Below, one piece after another: positions 40,892 through 49,882 of a stretch of 64,000 nucleotides of DNA. The notes below the pieces were generated by a model, which saw only the letters and a list, made by a program, of their open reading frames with translations, was not told the DNA's origin and searched no databases. Positions within the stretch are counted from its first letter, which is position 1. The number at the start of each line of letters is the position of its first letter. A program made the position numbers and the translations under genes. Source of the stretch: Pseudomonas sp. RIT-PI-AD. GTDB lineage: Bacteria; Pseudomonadota; Gammaproteobacteria; Pseudomonadales; Pseudomonadaceae. The stretch is from contig NZ_JANZKU010000011.1 of NCBI RefSeq assembly GCF_025642785.1, forward strand, positions 62,001 through 126,000, read 5' to 3'.

Positions 40892-41651
40892 CGCTCAGGG
40901 CATGGGCGCGGCGCCGAGCTTCCGGCCCTGCGTGGTGGTCCCGGTGTACAACCACGAGCACGCCCTGCCGGTGGTGGTCGAGGCGCTGGTCCAGGCGCAC
41001 CTGCCCTGCATCCTGGTGGACGACGCCTCCTCGGCGGCCTGCGCCGCGGTGATGGACGGCCTCGCCGAGCAACGCGACGTGCACCTGGTGCGCCTGGCGG
41101 TCAATCAGGGCAAGGGCGGCGCGGTGATGGCCGGCCTGCGCCGCGCCGCGCAGTTGGGCTTCACCCACGCGCTGCAGGTGGACGCCGACGGCCAGCACGA
41201 CCTGGAGGACGTGGAGGACTTCCTCGAAGCCGCGCGCCTCGAACCCCAGGCGCTGATCTGCGGCTACCCGCGCTACGACGACAGCGTGCCAAAGGCGCGC
41301 CTGTACGGGCGCTACCTGACCCACGTGTGGGTCTGGATCAACAGCCTGTCGCTGGCGATCCGCGATTCCATGTGCGGCTTCCGGGTCTACCCCCTGGCGC
41401 CGGTGCTGGCGCTCATCGACCAAGTGGAGCTGGGCCGGCGCATGGACTTCGACCCGGAGATCCTGGTGCGCCTGTCCTGGCGCGGCCAGCCGATGCGCTG
41501 GCTGCCGACCCGCGTGCATTACCCGCTGGACGGCGTCTCGCACTTCCATGCCTGGCAGGACAACGCGCTGATCTCGAAGATGCACGCCAAGCTGTTCTTC
41601 GGCATGCTCTGGCGCGCGCCGGCGATCCTGCTGCGGCGGTGGCGCCGATGA
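40884..41651 (+). CDS. family 2 glycosyltransferase
   Basis: A 255-residue GT-A fold enzyme. VVVPVYNHEHALPVVVEAL and VDDASS form the nucleotide-sugar site. QVDADGQHDLED gives the DXD-type metal motif, and a C-terminal MDFDPEILVRLSWRG segment resembles dolichol-phosphate-mannose synthase-like enzymes. It would add a sugar to the polyene or its anchor. It overlaps both neighbours (8 nt upstream, ATGA downstream). Confidence 0.9.
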   Translation: MRDAQGMGAAPSFRPCVVVPVYNHEHALPVVVEALVQAHLPCILVDDASSAACAAVMDGLAEQRDVHLVRLAVNQGKGGAVMAGLRRAAQLGFTHALQVDADGQHDLEDVEDFLEAARLEPQALICGYPRYDDSVPKARLYGRYLTHVWVWINSLSLAIRDSMCGFRVYPLAPVLALIDQVELGRRMDFDPEILVRLSWRGQPMRWLPTRVHYPLDGVSHFHAWQDNALISKMHAKLFFGMLWRAPAILLRRWRR

Positions 41652-42586
41652 GTCGGCAACCCCGCCACTGGGCGGCGCACCGCGAGCGCGGCAGCTTCCA
41701 GTTGATGCGCCTGACCGCCTGGCTGGCGCGGCACCTGGGCCGCCGCGCGCTGGCGCCGCTGCTGTACCTGATCGTCGGCTATTTCTTCCTGTTCGGCGGC
41801 CGCGCCCGGCGCAGCGTCCGCCGCTACCAGCAACGCCTGGCGGACTGGAGCGGACGCCCCGAGCTGGCGCCGACCCGCGCCTCGCTGTTCGCCCAGTTCA
41901 TGGCCTTCGCCGACAGCCTGCTGGACAAGCTGGACGTCTGGAGCGGGCGCCTGCCCCTGACGCGGATCGACATGGCCGACCCCCACGGCGTGCGCCTGGC
42001 CATGCACGGCGGCCGCGGGCAACTGCTGGTGGGGGCGCACCTGGGCAACCTCGAGGTGTGCCAGGCCCTGGCCGAGCTGGGCGAGAAGGTCCGCCTCAAC
42101 GTGCTCGTGCACACCAAGCACGCCGAACGCTTCAACCGCCTGCTGAACAACGCCGGCAGCCAGCACCTGCGGCTGATCCAGGTAAGCGAGCTGGACCCGG
42201 CGATCATGCTGCAACTCAGCGAGCGCCTGGACCGCGGCGAATGGCTGGCGATCGCCGGCGACCGCGTGCCGCTGCGCGGCGGACGCACCGCCACGGTGGA
42301 TTTCCTCGGCCACCCGGCGGCCTTCCCGCAGGGCCCCTGGCTGCTCGCCGGGCTGCTGCGCTGCCCGCTCAACCTGCTCTGCTGCCTGAAACTCGACGGC
42401 CGCTACCGGGTGATCCTCGAACCCTTCGCCGAGCGCGTCGAATGGCGTCGCCAGGACCGCGACCGGGTGATCCGCGGGCACGTCCAGCGCTATGCCGACC
42501 GCCTCGCCGAGCTGTGCCTGCTGGCGCCGCGGCAATGGTTCAACTTCTATCCGTTCTGGAACGATCATGACGACACGCCCCACTGA
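41648..42586 (+). CDS. LpxL/HtrB-like lysophospholipid acyltransferase
   Basis: A 312-residue LpxL-family acyltransferase. It has an N-terminal membrane segment (APLLYLIVGYFFLFG) and the catalytic region GAHLGNLEVCQAL (HX4E form). DRGEWLAIAGDRVPLRGGR and the final NFYPFW are family landmarks. In APE clusters it is thought to build the lipid anchor. The ATG at 41648 overlaps the GT stop as ATGA. Confidence 0.88.
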   Translation: MSRQPRHWAAHRERGSFQLMRLTAWLARHLGRRALAPLLYLIVGYFFLFGGRARRSVRRYQQRLADWSGRPELAPTRASLFAQFMAFADSLLDKLDVWSGRLPLTRIDMADPHGVRLAMHGGRGQLLVGAHLGNLEVCQALAELGEKVRLNVLVHTKHAERFNRLLNNAGSQHLRLIQVSELDPAIMLQLSERLDRGEWLAIAGDRVPLRGGRTATVDFLGHPAAFPQGPWLLAGLLRCPLNLLCCLKLDGRYRVILEPFAERVEWRRQDRDRVIRGHVQRYADRLAELCLLAPRQWFNFYPFWNDHDDTPH

Positions 42587-44114
42587 ACCCCGGGTGGTCT
42601 TCGGCGAGGCGCCGCTGAGCGTCGAACAGGTCCTCGCCCTGGCCGAACGCCGCGCCCCCAGCGCCTTGCAGGACGACCCCGGGTACCGCGAGCGGATCGC
42701 CCGCGGCGCGCGCTTCCTCGACAGCCTGCTGGACCGCGAAGGGGTGATCTACGGCGTCACCACCGGCTACGGCGATTCCTGCGTGGTGGCGGTGCCGCTG
42801 CATCAGGTCGAGGCCCTGCCGCGCCACCTGTACACCTTCCACGGCTGCGGGCTGGGCAGGCTGCTGGACCCCGAGGCCACCCGCGCGGTGCTGGCGGCAC
42901 GCCTGCAGTCGCTCTGCCAGGGGGTTTCCGGGGTGCGTGTGGAACTGCTCGAACGCCTGCGCGCGTTCCTCGAGGAAGACGTGCTGCCGCTGATCCCCGA
43001 GGAAGGCTCGGTGGGCGCCAGCGGCGACCTGACCCCGCTGTCCTACGTCGCCGCCACCCTGAGCGGCGAGCGCGAGGTGCTGTTCCGCGGCGAGCGCCGC
43101 AGCGCCGCCGAGGTCCACCGCGAACTGGGCTGGACGCCGCTGGTGCTGCGGCCCAAGGAAGCCCTGGCGCTGATGAACGGCACCGCGGTAATGACCGCCC
43201 TGGCCTGCCTGGCCTATGCCCGCGCCGACTACCTGCTGCAACTGGCCACGCGGATCACCGCGCTCAACGTGGTGGCGCTGGCCGGCAACCCGGAACACTT
43301 CGACGAACGCCTGTTCGCCGCCAAGCCGCATCCGGGGCAAATGCGGGTGGCCGCCTGGCTGCGCCGCGACCTCGCCATCGATGCACCGACCGCGCCGCTG
43401 CACCGCTTGCAGGACCGCTATTCGCTGCGCTGCGCGCCCCACGTGCTCGGCGTGCTGGCCGACAGCCTGGGCTGGCTGCGGCCGTTCATCGAGACCGAGC
43501 TGAACAGCGCCAACGACAACCCGCTGATCGACGCCGACGCCGAGCGCGTGCTGCACGGCGGGCATTTCTACGGCGGCCACATCGCCTTCGCCATGGACAG
43601 CCTGAAGACCCTGGTGGGCAACGTCGCCGACCTGCTCGACCGGCAGCTCGCGCTGCTGGTGGACACCCGCTACAACCACGGCCTGCCGAGCAACCTGTCC
43701 GGCGCCCCGGCGGCCACCGCGATGATCAACCACGGCTTCAAGGCGGTGCAGATCGGCGCCAGCGCCTGGACCGCCGAAGCGCTGAAGAACTGCATGCCGG
43801 CCAGCGTGTTCTCGCGTTCCACCGAATGCCACAACCAGGACAAGGTGAGCATGGGCACCATCGCCGCGCGGGATGCCCTGCGCAGCCTGGAGCTCACCGA
43901 GCAGGTCGCCGCCGCCACCCTGCTGGCGGCGCGCCAGGGCGTCTGGCTGCGCCAGCGCGAGGAACAGGCGCGGCCGTTGCCCGCGGCGCTGGCGGCGATG
44001 CACGCCGAGCTGGCCGAGGACTTCCCGCCGCTGATCGAGGACCGCGCCCTGGAAGCCGAACTGCGCCTGTGCCTGGCGCGCATCCGCGCCCGCCATTGGA
44101 GGCTGTATGCGTAG
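42567..44114 (+). CDS. aromatic amino-acid ammonia-lyase (HAL/TAL/PAL family)
   Basis: A 515-residue MIO enzyme. The cofactor-forming triad A151-S152-G153 lies in GSVGASGDLTPLSY. IYGVTTGYGDS, LRPKEALALMNGTAVM and ELNSANDNPLID are the other family blocks. At the substrate-selectivity position the sequence is F91-H92, so the His typical of tyrosine- or histidine-using enzymes is kept rather than the Phe of phenylalanine lyases. In this operon the likely product is an aryl acrylate (4-coumarate) for the starter unit. The start at 42567 overlaps the upstream gene by 20 nt. Confidence 0.9.
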   Translation: MTTRPTEPRVVFGEAPLSVEQVLALAERRAPSALQDDPGYRERIARGARFLDSLLDREGVIYGVTTGYGDSCVVAVPLHQVEALPRHLYTFHGCGLGRLLDPEATRAVLAARLQSLCQGVSGVRVELLERLRAFLEEDVLPLIPEEGSVGASGDLTPLSYVAATLSGEREVLFRGERRSAAEVHRELGWTPLVLRPKEALALMNGTAVMTALACLAYARADYLLQLATRITALNVVALAGNPEHFDERLFAAKPHPGQMRVAAWLRRDLAIDAPTAPLHRLQDRYSLRCAPHVLGVLADSLGWLRPFIETELNSANDNPLIDADAERVLHGGHFYGGHIAFAMDSLKTLVGNVADLLDRQLALLVDTRYNHGLPSNLSGAPAATAMINHGFKAVQIGASAWTAEALKNCMPASVFSRSTECHNQDKVSMGTIAARDALRSLELTEQVAAATLLAARQGVWLRQREEQARPLPAALAAMHAELAEDFPPLIEDRALEAELRLCLARIRARHWRLYA

Positions 44115-44544
44115 GGACGGCGTGCTCCAGGCCGAGGTGGAGATCCTCGTGCCCTTCTTCGACGTCGACTCCATGGACGTGGTCTGGCACGGGCATTACG
44201 TGAAGTACCTGGAGATCGCCCGCTGCGCCCTGCTCGAGCGCATCGGCCACACCTACACCGACATGCGTGCCGGCGGCTACGCCTGGCCGATCATCGACTT
44301 GCAGCTGCGCTACGTGCGCGGCGCGCGCTTCGACCAGCGCATCCGCGTCCGCGCCGACCTGGTGGAGTGGGAGAACCGCCTGAAGATCCACTACCTGATC
44401 AGCGACGCCGCCAGCGGCGAGCGGATGACCCGCGGCAGCAGCGTGCAGGTCGCGGTGGACATGGCCAGCCGCGAGATGCAACTGGCCTCGCCGAAGGCCT
44501 TCGTCGAGGCGGTGGAACGAGCCCTCGCGCGGGAGGCCCGGTGA
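44107..44544 (+). CDS. acyl-CoA/ACP thioesterase (4HBT hot-dog)
   Basis: A 145-residue single hot-dog thioesterase. FFDVDSMDVVWHGHYVKYLEIARCALLE is the 4HBT/YbgC-type active-site helix with the catalytic Asp. It may proof-read or release intermediates from the ACPs. It begins inside the lyase stop region and ends in a GTGA overlap with the next gene. Confidence 0.9.
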   Translation: MRRDGVLQAEVEILVPFFDVDSMDVVWHGHYVKYLEIARCALLERIGHTYTDMRAGGYAWPIIDLQLRYVRGARFDQRIRVRADLVEWENRLKIHYLISDAASGERMTRGSSVQVAVDMASREMQLASPKAFVEAVERALAREAR

Positions 44545-45155
44545 GCCGCGTCCGGCGCCGCGGGCGCGCGCTGCTGGTCCTGCTCCTCGGCCTCGCCGCC
44601 AGCCCCTGGGCGGCGGCGCTCGATCTGCAGCAGCTCGCCGCGCGTCTGCAAGCGCCGGCGGTGGTGCGCGGCGCCTTCGTCCAGGAGAAACACCTGCGCG
44701 CGCTGCCGCAGCCGTTGGTCAGCCGCGGCCACTACGTGCTGGCCAGGGGACGGGGCCTACTGTGGTTCCTGGAAACCCCGCTGCGCCAGGACTACCGGAT
44801 CACCCTCGACGGCATCGCCCGGCGCCAGGACGGCGCCTGGCAGGCGACCGCCCAGCAGGGCGCGGCGGCGCGGCAGAACCAGTTGTCGCTGGCCCTGCTC
44901 AGCGGCGACAGCGCGGCTTTGCAACGGGATTTCGAGCTGGACCTGCAGGGCGGCGACGACGCCTGGACGCTGACCCTGACGCCCCGCGCGCTGCTGCTCC
45001 GGCAGATCTTCCAGGCCATCCGCATCCAGGGTGGCGAGCGGGTGGAACAGGTCGAGCTGCTGGAAACCCAGGGCGACCGTACCCTGCTGCGCATGCCCGA
45101 CAGCCGGGTGGACGCCACCCTCAGCGAAGCGGAGCGCCATGACTTCGCCGACTGA
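44541..45155 (+). CDS. LolA-like outer-membrane lipoprotein carrier of APE clusters
   Basis: A 204-residue precursor starting with GTG in a GTGA overlap, with GGGAGG upstream. A signal peptide (ALLVLLLGLAASPWAAA) leads to a mature LolA-fold protein (VRGAFVQEKHLRALPQPLVSRGHYVLARGRGLLWFLETP is the family's opening). It should ferry the lipid-linked polyene across the periplasm. Confidence 0.88.
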   Translation: MSRVRRRGRALLVLLLGLAASPWAAALDLQQLAARLQAPAVVRGAFVQEKHLRALPQPLVSRGHYVLARGRGLLWFLETPLRQDYRITLDGIARRQDGAWQATAQQGAAARQNQLSLALLSGDSAALQRDFELDLQGGDDAWTLTLTPRALLLRQIFQAIRIQGGERVEQVELLETQGDRTLLRMPDSRVDATLSEAERHDFAD

Positions 45156-47478
45156 GACCTTCGGCCCCTGGAGCCGGCGCTGGCTGCCGCGGCTGTTCGC
45201 GCTGGCGCTGCTCGGCCTGCTGGCGCTCGCCGCCTGGCAATGGCGCGACGGCCCGCCGGTCAGCGCCAACCTGCTGGAGCTGCTCCCGGGCGGCACCCCG
45301 GACGGCCTGCGCCAGCGCGCCGAGCAGCGCATGCAGGAACCGCTCAACCGCGATTTGGTGCTGCTGGTGCGCCACGCCGACTTCGACCGGGCGCGGGCGC
45401 TGAGCGCGACCATCGGCGAGCGGCTGCGCGCCAGCGGCCTCTACGAGCGGGTGCAATGGAACCTCCAGGCCGACCTGCCGGCGTTGCGCCGGCAATTGCT
45501 CGACGGCCGCCTGGCGCTGCTCGGCGACGCCGACCGGCAGCGCCTGATCGACGACCCGCGGGGCTACCTCGAAGCCCGCGTGCAACGCCTCTACGACCCC
45601 TTCGGCGGCTTCGCCCTGGTACCGGCCGAGCAGGACTGGCTGGGCCTCGCCGACGCGATCCAGCGTGGCCTGCCCCACGCCGGCAAGGTCGGCATCGACC
45701 TCGACGGCACCCTGCTCGCGGAAGACCAGGGGCAGAGCTGGGCCCTGCTGCGCGCGCGAACCCGCGGCGACGCCTTCGAGGGCGACCTGCCGCTGCGGGT
45801 GGCCGAGCAGGTGGCCGCCGCCCGCGCCGAGGTGCAGGCCGCCGATGGTCGGTTGCTCGCTGCCAGCGGACTGCTCTACGCCGCCCAGGGCCAGCGCCAG
45901 GCCCGCGAGGAAAGCGGCCTGATCGGCGGCCTTTCCAGCCTCGCCGCGCTGGCGCTGCTGCTGGTGGTGTTCCGCCGCCTGCGGGTGCTCCTGGCGCTGC
46001 TGCCGGCGCTGGTCGGGGTGCTCGCCGGGGCGGTGGCCTGCGTGGCCCTGCAAGGGCACATCCACGTGCTGACCCTGGTGCTGGGCGCCAGCCTGATCGG
46101 GGTGGCCATCGACTACCCGCTGCACTACCTGTCGAAGAGCTGGACCCTGCAACCCTGGGACACCTGGCGCGCCTTGCGGGCAACCCTGCCGGGCCTGACC
46201 CTGGGCCTGGCGACCAACGCCATCGGCTACCTCGCCCTGAGCTTCACGCCCTTCCCCGCGCTGACCCAGGTGGCGATCTTCTCCGCCGCCGGCCTGCTCG
46301 GCTCCTACCTCTGCGCGGTGTGCCTGCTGCCGGCGCTGCTGGGGCGCGCGCCCATCGTGCCCTGGCCGGCGCCGCTGCGCTTCGCCGAAGCCCTGCTGGC
46401 GCTGCGCCGACGCCTGCTGCGACGCCTGCCCACGCCCTGGCTGTTCGCCGCGCTGGCGCTGTTCTGCCTCGGCGGCATCGCCCAGTTGTCCCTCAAGGAC
46501 GACCTGCGCCAGTGGATCGCCCGCGCCCCGCACGTGCAGGAAGAAGCCCAGGCCCTCGCCCGCATCGTCGATTTCCAGCCCACCAGCCAGTTCTACCTGG
46601 TGCGCGCCGCCGACGGCGACCAATTGCTGCAACGCCAGGCCGAGCTAACCCGCCGCCTGGACCGGCTGGTGGCCGACGGCAGCCTGAAGGGCTACCTGTC
46701 GCTGAACCAGTTGCTCGCGCCTCGCGCCGAACAACGCCGCCTGCGCGCGGCCCTGGCCGCGACGCTAAAGGAGGCCGCGCCCTTGCAGGCCCTGGGCGTC
46801 GATGCGGCGGCGCTGGACGCCGAAGTGCAGGCGCTGCGCGCGCTGCCGGAGCTGGACATCGAGCAGGGGCTCGCCGGCCCCCTCGGCGAGCCCTGGCGGC
46901 CGCTGTGGCTCGGCGCCGACGGAAATGGCGTGGCCGGCCTGGTCAGCCTCAACGGTTTGAGCGACGCCGGCCGCCTGGCGGAGCAGGCCCGCGACCTGCC
47001 GGGCGTCGAGCTGGTGGACCGCCTCGGCGAGCTGAACCGGCTGTTCGCCGCCACCCAGCTCAGCGCCGCCGAACTCAAGGCGCTGTCCTGCCTGCTGATC
47101 TTCCTGCTGCTGTGCCTGCCGTTCGGCTGGCGCGGCGCGCTGCGCACCCTCGGGGTCTCGCTGCTGGGCGCCATCGCCAGCCTGGCGAGCCTCGGCTGGC
47201 TGGGCCAGCCCTTGACCCTGTTCAGCCTGTTCGGCCTGTTGCTGGTGACCGCCATCGGCGTCGACTACGCGATCCTCATGCGCGAACGGGTCGGCGGCGC
47301 CGCCACCAGCCTGCTCGGTACCCTGATGGCGGCGCTGACCACCTGGCTGTCGTTCGGCCTGCTGGCCCTGTCCGGCACGCCGGCGGTGAGCAATTTCGGC
47401 CTGGCCGTGGGCCTCGGCCTGGGCTTCGGCTTCCTGCTGTCGCCCTGGGCGGCGGATGACGCGGAGGACACTCCATGA
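45139..47478 (+). CDS. MMPL/RND-family exporter of the APE pathway
   Basis: A 779-residue inner-membrane exporter. One N-terminal helix, a periplasmic domain, five helices and an internal duplication of this plan are seen (VLGASLIGVAIDYPLHYLSKSW in the first half; LVTAIGVDYAILM in the second). The paired VAIDYP and IGVDYA segments carry the Asp expected for proton coupling. It would extract the finished product and hand it to the LolA-like carrier. It overlaps the previous gene by 17 nt and the next by ATGA. Confidence 0.9.
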   Translation: MTSPTETFGPWSRRWLPRLFALALLGLLALAAWQWRDGPPVSANLLELLPGGTPDGLRQRAEQRMQEPLNRDLVLLVRHADFDRARALSATIGERLRASGLYERVQWNLQADLPALRRQLLDGRLALLGDADRQRLIDDPRGYLEARVQRLYDPFGGFALVPAEQDWLGLADAIQRGLPHAGKVGIDLDGTLLAEDQGQSWALLRARTRGDAFEGDLPLRVAEQVAAARAEVQAADGRLLAASGLLYAAQGQRQAREESGLIGGLSSLAALALLLVVFRRLRVLLALLPALVGVLAGAVACVALQGHIHVLTLVLGASLIGVAIDYPLHYLSKSWTLQPWDTWRALRATLPGLTLGLATNAIGYLALSFTPFPALTQVAIFSAAGLLGSYLCAVCLLPALLGRAPIVPWPAPLRFAEALLALRRRLLRRLPTPWLFAALALFCLGGIAQLSLKDDLRQWIARAPHVQEEAQALARIVDFQPTSQFYLVRAADGDQLLQRQAELTRRLDRLVADGSLKGYLSLNQLLAPRAEQRRLRAALAATLKEAAPLQALGVDAAALDAEVQALRALPELDIEQGLAGPLGEPWRPLWLGADGNGVAGLVSLNGLSDAGRLAEQARDLPGVELVDRLGELNRLFAATQLSAAELKALSCLLIFLLLCLPFGWRGALRTLGVSLLGAIASLASLGWLGQPLTLFSLFGLLLVTAIGVDYAILMRERVGGAATSLLGTLMAALTTWLSFGLLALSGTPAVSNFGLAVGLGLGFGFLLSPWAADDAEDTP

Positions 47479-48635
47479 GCGACCTGCTGTTCTGGCTCGC
47501 CACCCTGACCCTGTTCGCCGGCGCGACCCTGCTCGGGCGCCGCCTCGGCCTGATCCCCATCGTCAGCCAGTTGCTGGCGGCGGTGCTGTGCCTGCCGCCG
47601 CTGGCGCTCTGGCTGGTGGAGCCGCTGTGGGGCGTGCCCGCCGCGCAACTGACCCACGCGCCGGCCCTGGAGCTGGCCTACGGCGTGGCCTTCGCCCTGC
47701 TGCTGGGGTACATCCTCAGCGACGTGGTGGACCTGCGCCTGAGCGCGCAAAGCCTGCGTATCGCCGTGCCGAGCTTCGCCGTGCCGCTGGCCTGCGGCCT
47801 GGCCTGCGCCGCCTGGCTGCTGCCGCCGCAACCCTGGCTGGGCATGCTGGCGGTGGGTTTGCTGTTCGCCATCACCGCGATCCCGGTGCTGTACCTGTTC
47901 CTGCAAGGCATCGACTACCCGGCGGCCGACGTGCGCCGCCTGCTGCACGCGGCGATCCTCATGGACCTGTTTTGCTGGAGCCTGTTTGGCCTGGCCCAGG
48001 GCAGCGTCCACCCGGCCGGCCTGTTCTGGCCGCTGCTCGCCGCGCTGCTGCCGCTGCCGCTGCGCGCCCTGCGCCTGCGCGCGCCGCTGGCCTACAGCCT
48101 GCCATTCTTCCTGCTGATGCCGACGCTGCACCTGCTCGGGTTGAACGCCCTGGTGTTCGGCATCGCCTACCTGCTGGTGCTGGCGATGCTGCGCCAGCCG
48201 TTCCGCCTGCCGTTGCCGCCGCGGCCCTGGGCGCTGTTGCAGAACGGCGTGTGCATTCCGCTGATCCTCGCCGTCGGGGTGCTGCGGGTGGACTTCCGCG
48301 CGGCCTTCGCCGAGCCGGCCTGGGCCCTGCTGGCGCTCCTGCTGCTGGCGCCGCCGGCGAGCAAGCTGCTCGGCAACTGGCTCGGCCTGCACTGGGCCAA
48401 CCCGCGCATGCCCGCGTCGGTGAAATGGCGCGAAAGCCTGCTGCTGAACATCCGCGGGCTCACCGAAATCGTCTTCCTCAACCTGCTGTTCCAGCAGGGC
48501 CTGATCACCGCGCAGCTCTACGTCGGCCTGTTGCTGATGAGCCTGCTTTCCACGTTGCTGCCGGCGCTCCTCGGCCTGCGCGCACCCTCCGCTTCCCTGC
48601 CCGTGCAGACAAGGCATAGCCATGAACCCAGTTGA
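47475..48635 (+). CDS. polytopic membrane protein resembling a cation/proton exchanger
   Basis: A 386-residue protein with about eleven to twelve hydrophobic helices. The segments GRRLGLIPIVSQLLAAVL and LNIRGLTEIVFLNLLFQQGLI resemble the Na_H_Exchanger fold (G...G..P opening helix and a late RG-E-I motif). The acidic pair expected for ion exchange is not obvious, so it may be a diverged transporter or a structural exporter partner. It overlaps its neighbours on both sides, making it a true member of the operon. I do not recall it from typical APE clusters. Confidence 0.7.
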   Translation: MSDLLFWLATLTLFAGATLLGRRLGLIPIVSQLLAAVLCLPPLALWLVEPLWGVPAAQLTHAPALELAYGVAFALLLGYILSDVVDLRLSAQSLRIAVPSFAVPLACGLACAAWLLPPQPWLGMLAVGLLFAITAIPVLYLFLQGIDYPAADVRRLLHAAILMDLFCWSLFGLAQGSVHPAGLFWPLLAALLPLPLRALRLRAPLAYSLPFFLLMPTLHLLGLNALVFGIAYLLVLAMLRQPFRLPLPPRPWALLQNGVCIPLILAVGVLRVDFRAAFAEPAWALLALLLLAPPASKLLGNWLGLHWANPRMPASVKWRESLLLNIRGLTEIVFLNLLFQQGLITAQLYVGLLLMSLLSTLLPALLGLRAPSASLPVQTRHSHEPS

Positions 48636-49866
48636 ATTCGAACGTCGCCGGATCCTCGTCATCGGCGCCGGCCCCTCCGGCGCCATCGCCGCCGCCCTGC
48701 TCAAGCGCAACGGCCACGACGTGCTGGTGCTGGAGCGCCAGCGTTTCCCGCGCTTCTCCATCGGCGAAAGCCTGCTGGCCCACTGCCTGGACTTCGTCGA
48801 GGAGGCCGGGATGCTCGACGCGGTGCGCGCCGCCGGCTTCCAAGTCAAGCATGGCGCCGCCTTCAGCTGGGACGGGCGCTACAGCGAATTCGACTTCCGG
48901 GAGAAATTCACCCCCGGCAAGGACTCCACCTTCCAGGTCCAGCGGGCCACCTTCGACGCCCTGCTGGCCGACCAGGCCGCCGCCCAGGGCGTGGAGATCC
49001 GCTACGAGGAGGAAATCGTCTCGGTGGACATGGACGGGCCCAAGCCGCGCCTTGGCGTGCGCCGGCTCGACGGCAGCCACTACGGCGTGGAATGCGACTT
49101 CGTGCTCGACGGCAGCGGCTACGGCCGGGTCCTGCCGCGCCTGCTCGACCTCGACACGCCCTCGGCCTTCCCGGTGCGCCGCGCGCTGTTCACCCACGTC
49201 GAGGACCGCATCGACGATCCCGCCTTCGATCGCGAGAAAATCCTCGTCAGCGTGCATCCGCGCTTTCGCGACGTGTGGTTCTGGTCGATCCCTTTCAGCG
49301 ACGGCCGCTGCTCGGTGGGGGTGGTGGCCGAGGCCGGCCGCTACGCCGGGCGCCCGGAGGACCTGCAGGCCTGCCTGCAACAGTTCATCGAGGAAACCCC
49401 GCACCTCGCGCGCCTGCTGCGCAACGCCCGGTGGGACACGCCGGTGCGGGTCCTCGACGGCTACTCGGCCAACGTCAAGCGCCTGCACGGGCCGGGCTTC
49501 GCCCTGCTGGGCAACGCCGCGGAATTCCTCGACCCGGTGTTCTCCTCCGGCGTGACCATCGCCATGCGCTCGGCGAGCATGGCCGCCGGCCTGCTGCACC
49601 GCCAGTTGAGCGGCGAGGCGGTGGACTGGGAAGCCGAGTTCGCGGTGCCGCTCAAGCGTGGTGTCGACACCTTCCGCGCCTACGTCGAAGGCTGGTACGA
49701 CGGCAGCTTCCAGGACGTGATCTTCCACCCCGGCAGCTCGGCGGAGATCCGCCGGATGATCAGCTCGATCCTCGCCGGCTACGCCTGGGACGCCAGCAAC
49801 CCCTACGTCGCCGAGCCCAAGCGGCGCCTGCGGGTGCTCGCCGAACTCTGCGCCACCCCTCGATGA
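48622..49866 (+). CDS. FAD-dependent halogenase-like oxidoreductase
   Basis: A 414-residue flavoprotein. The N-terminal Rossmann motif is VIGAGPSGAIAAALL. FPRFSIGESLL is the conserved halogenase-family stretch. K76 in GFQVKHGAAFSW lies where carrier-protein-type halogenases such as PltA keep their catalytic lysine, as I recall. W219-F-W-S-I-P224 matches the WxWxIP motif. A non-halogenating oxidoreductase (such as a geranylgeranyl-reductase-like enzyme) remains possible. It overlaps the membrane-protein gene by 14 nt. In xanthomonadin-type clusters a similar protein is linked to ring bromination. Confidence 0.82.
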   Translation: MNPVEFERRRILVIGAGPSGAIAAALLKRNGHDVLVLERQRFPRFSIGESLLAHCLDFVEEAGMLDAVRAAGFQVKHGAAFSWDGRYSEFDFREKFTPGKDSTFQVQRATFDALLADQAAAQGVEIRYEEEIVSVDMDGPKPRLGVRRLDGSHYGVECDFVLDGSGYGRVLPRLLDLDTPSAFPVRRALFTHVEDRIDDPAFDREKILVSVHPRFRDVWFWSIPFSDGRCSVGVVAEAGRYAGRPEDLQACLQQFIEETPHLARLLRNARWDTPVRVLDGYSANVKRLHGPGFALLGNAAEFLDPVFSSGVTIAMRSASMAAGLLHRQLSGEAVDWEAEFAVPLKRGVDTFRAYVEGWYDGSFQDVIFHPGSSAEIRRMISSILAGYAWDASNPYVAEPKRRLRVLAELCATPR

Positions 49867-49882
49867 TCCAGCAGGAGCGAGC

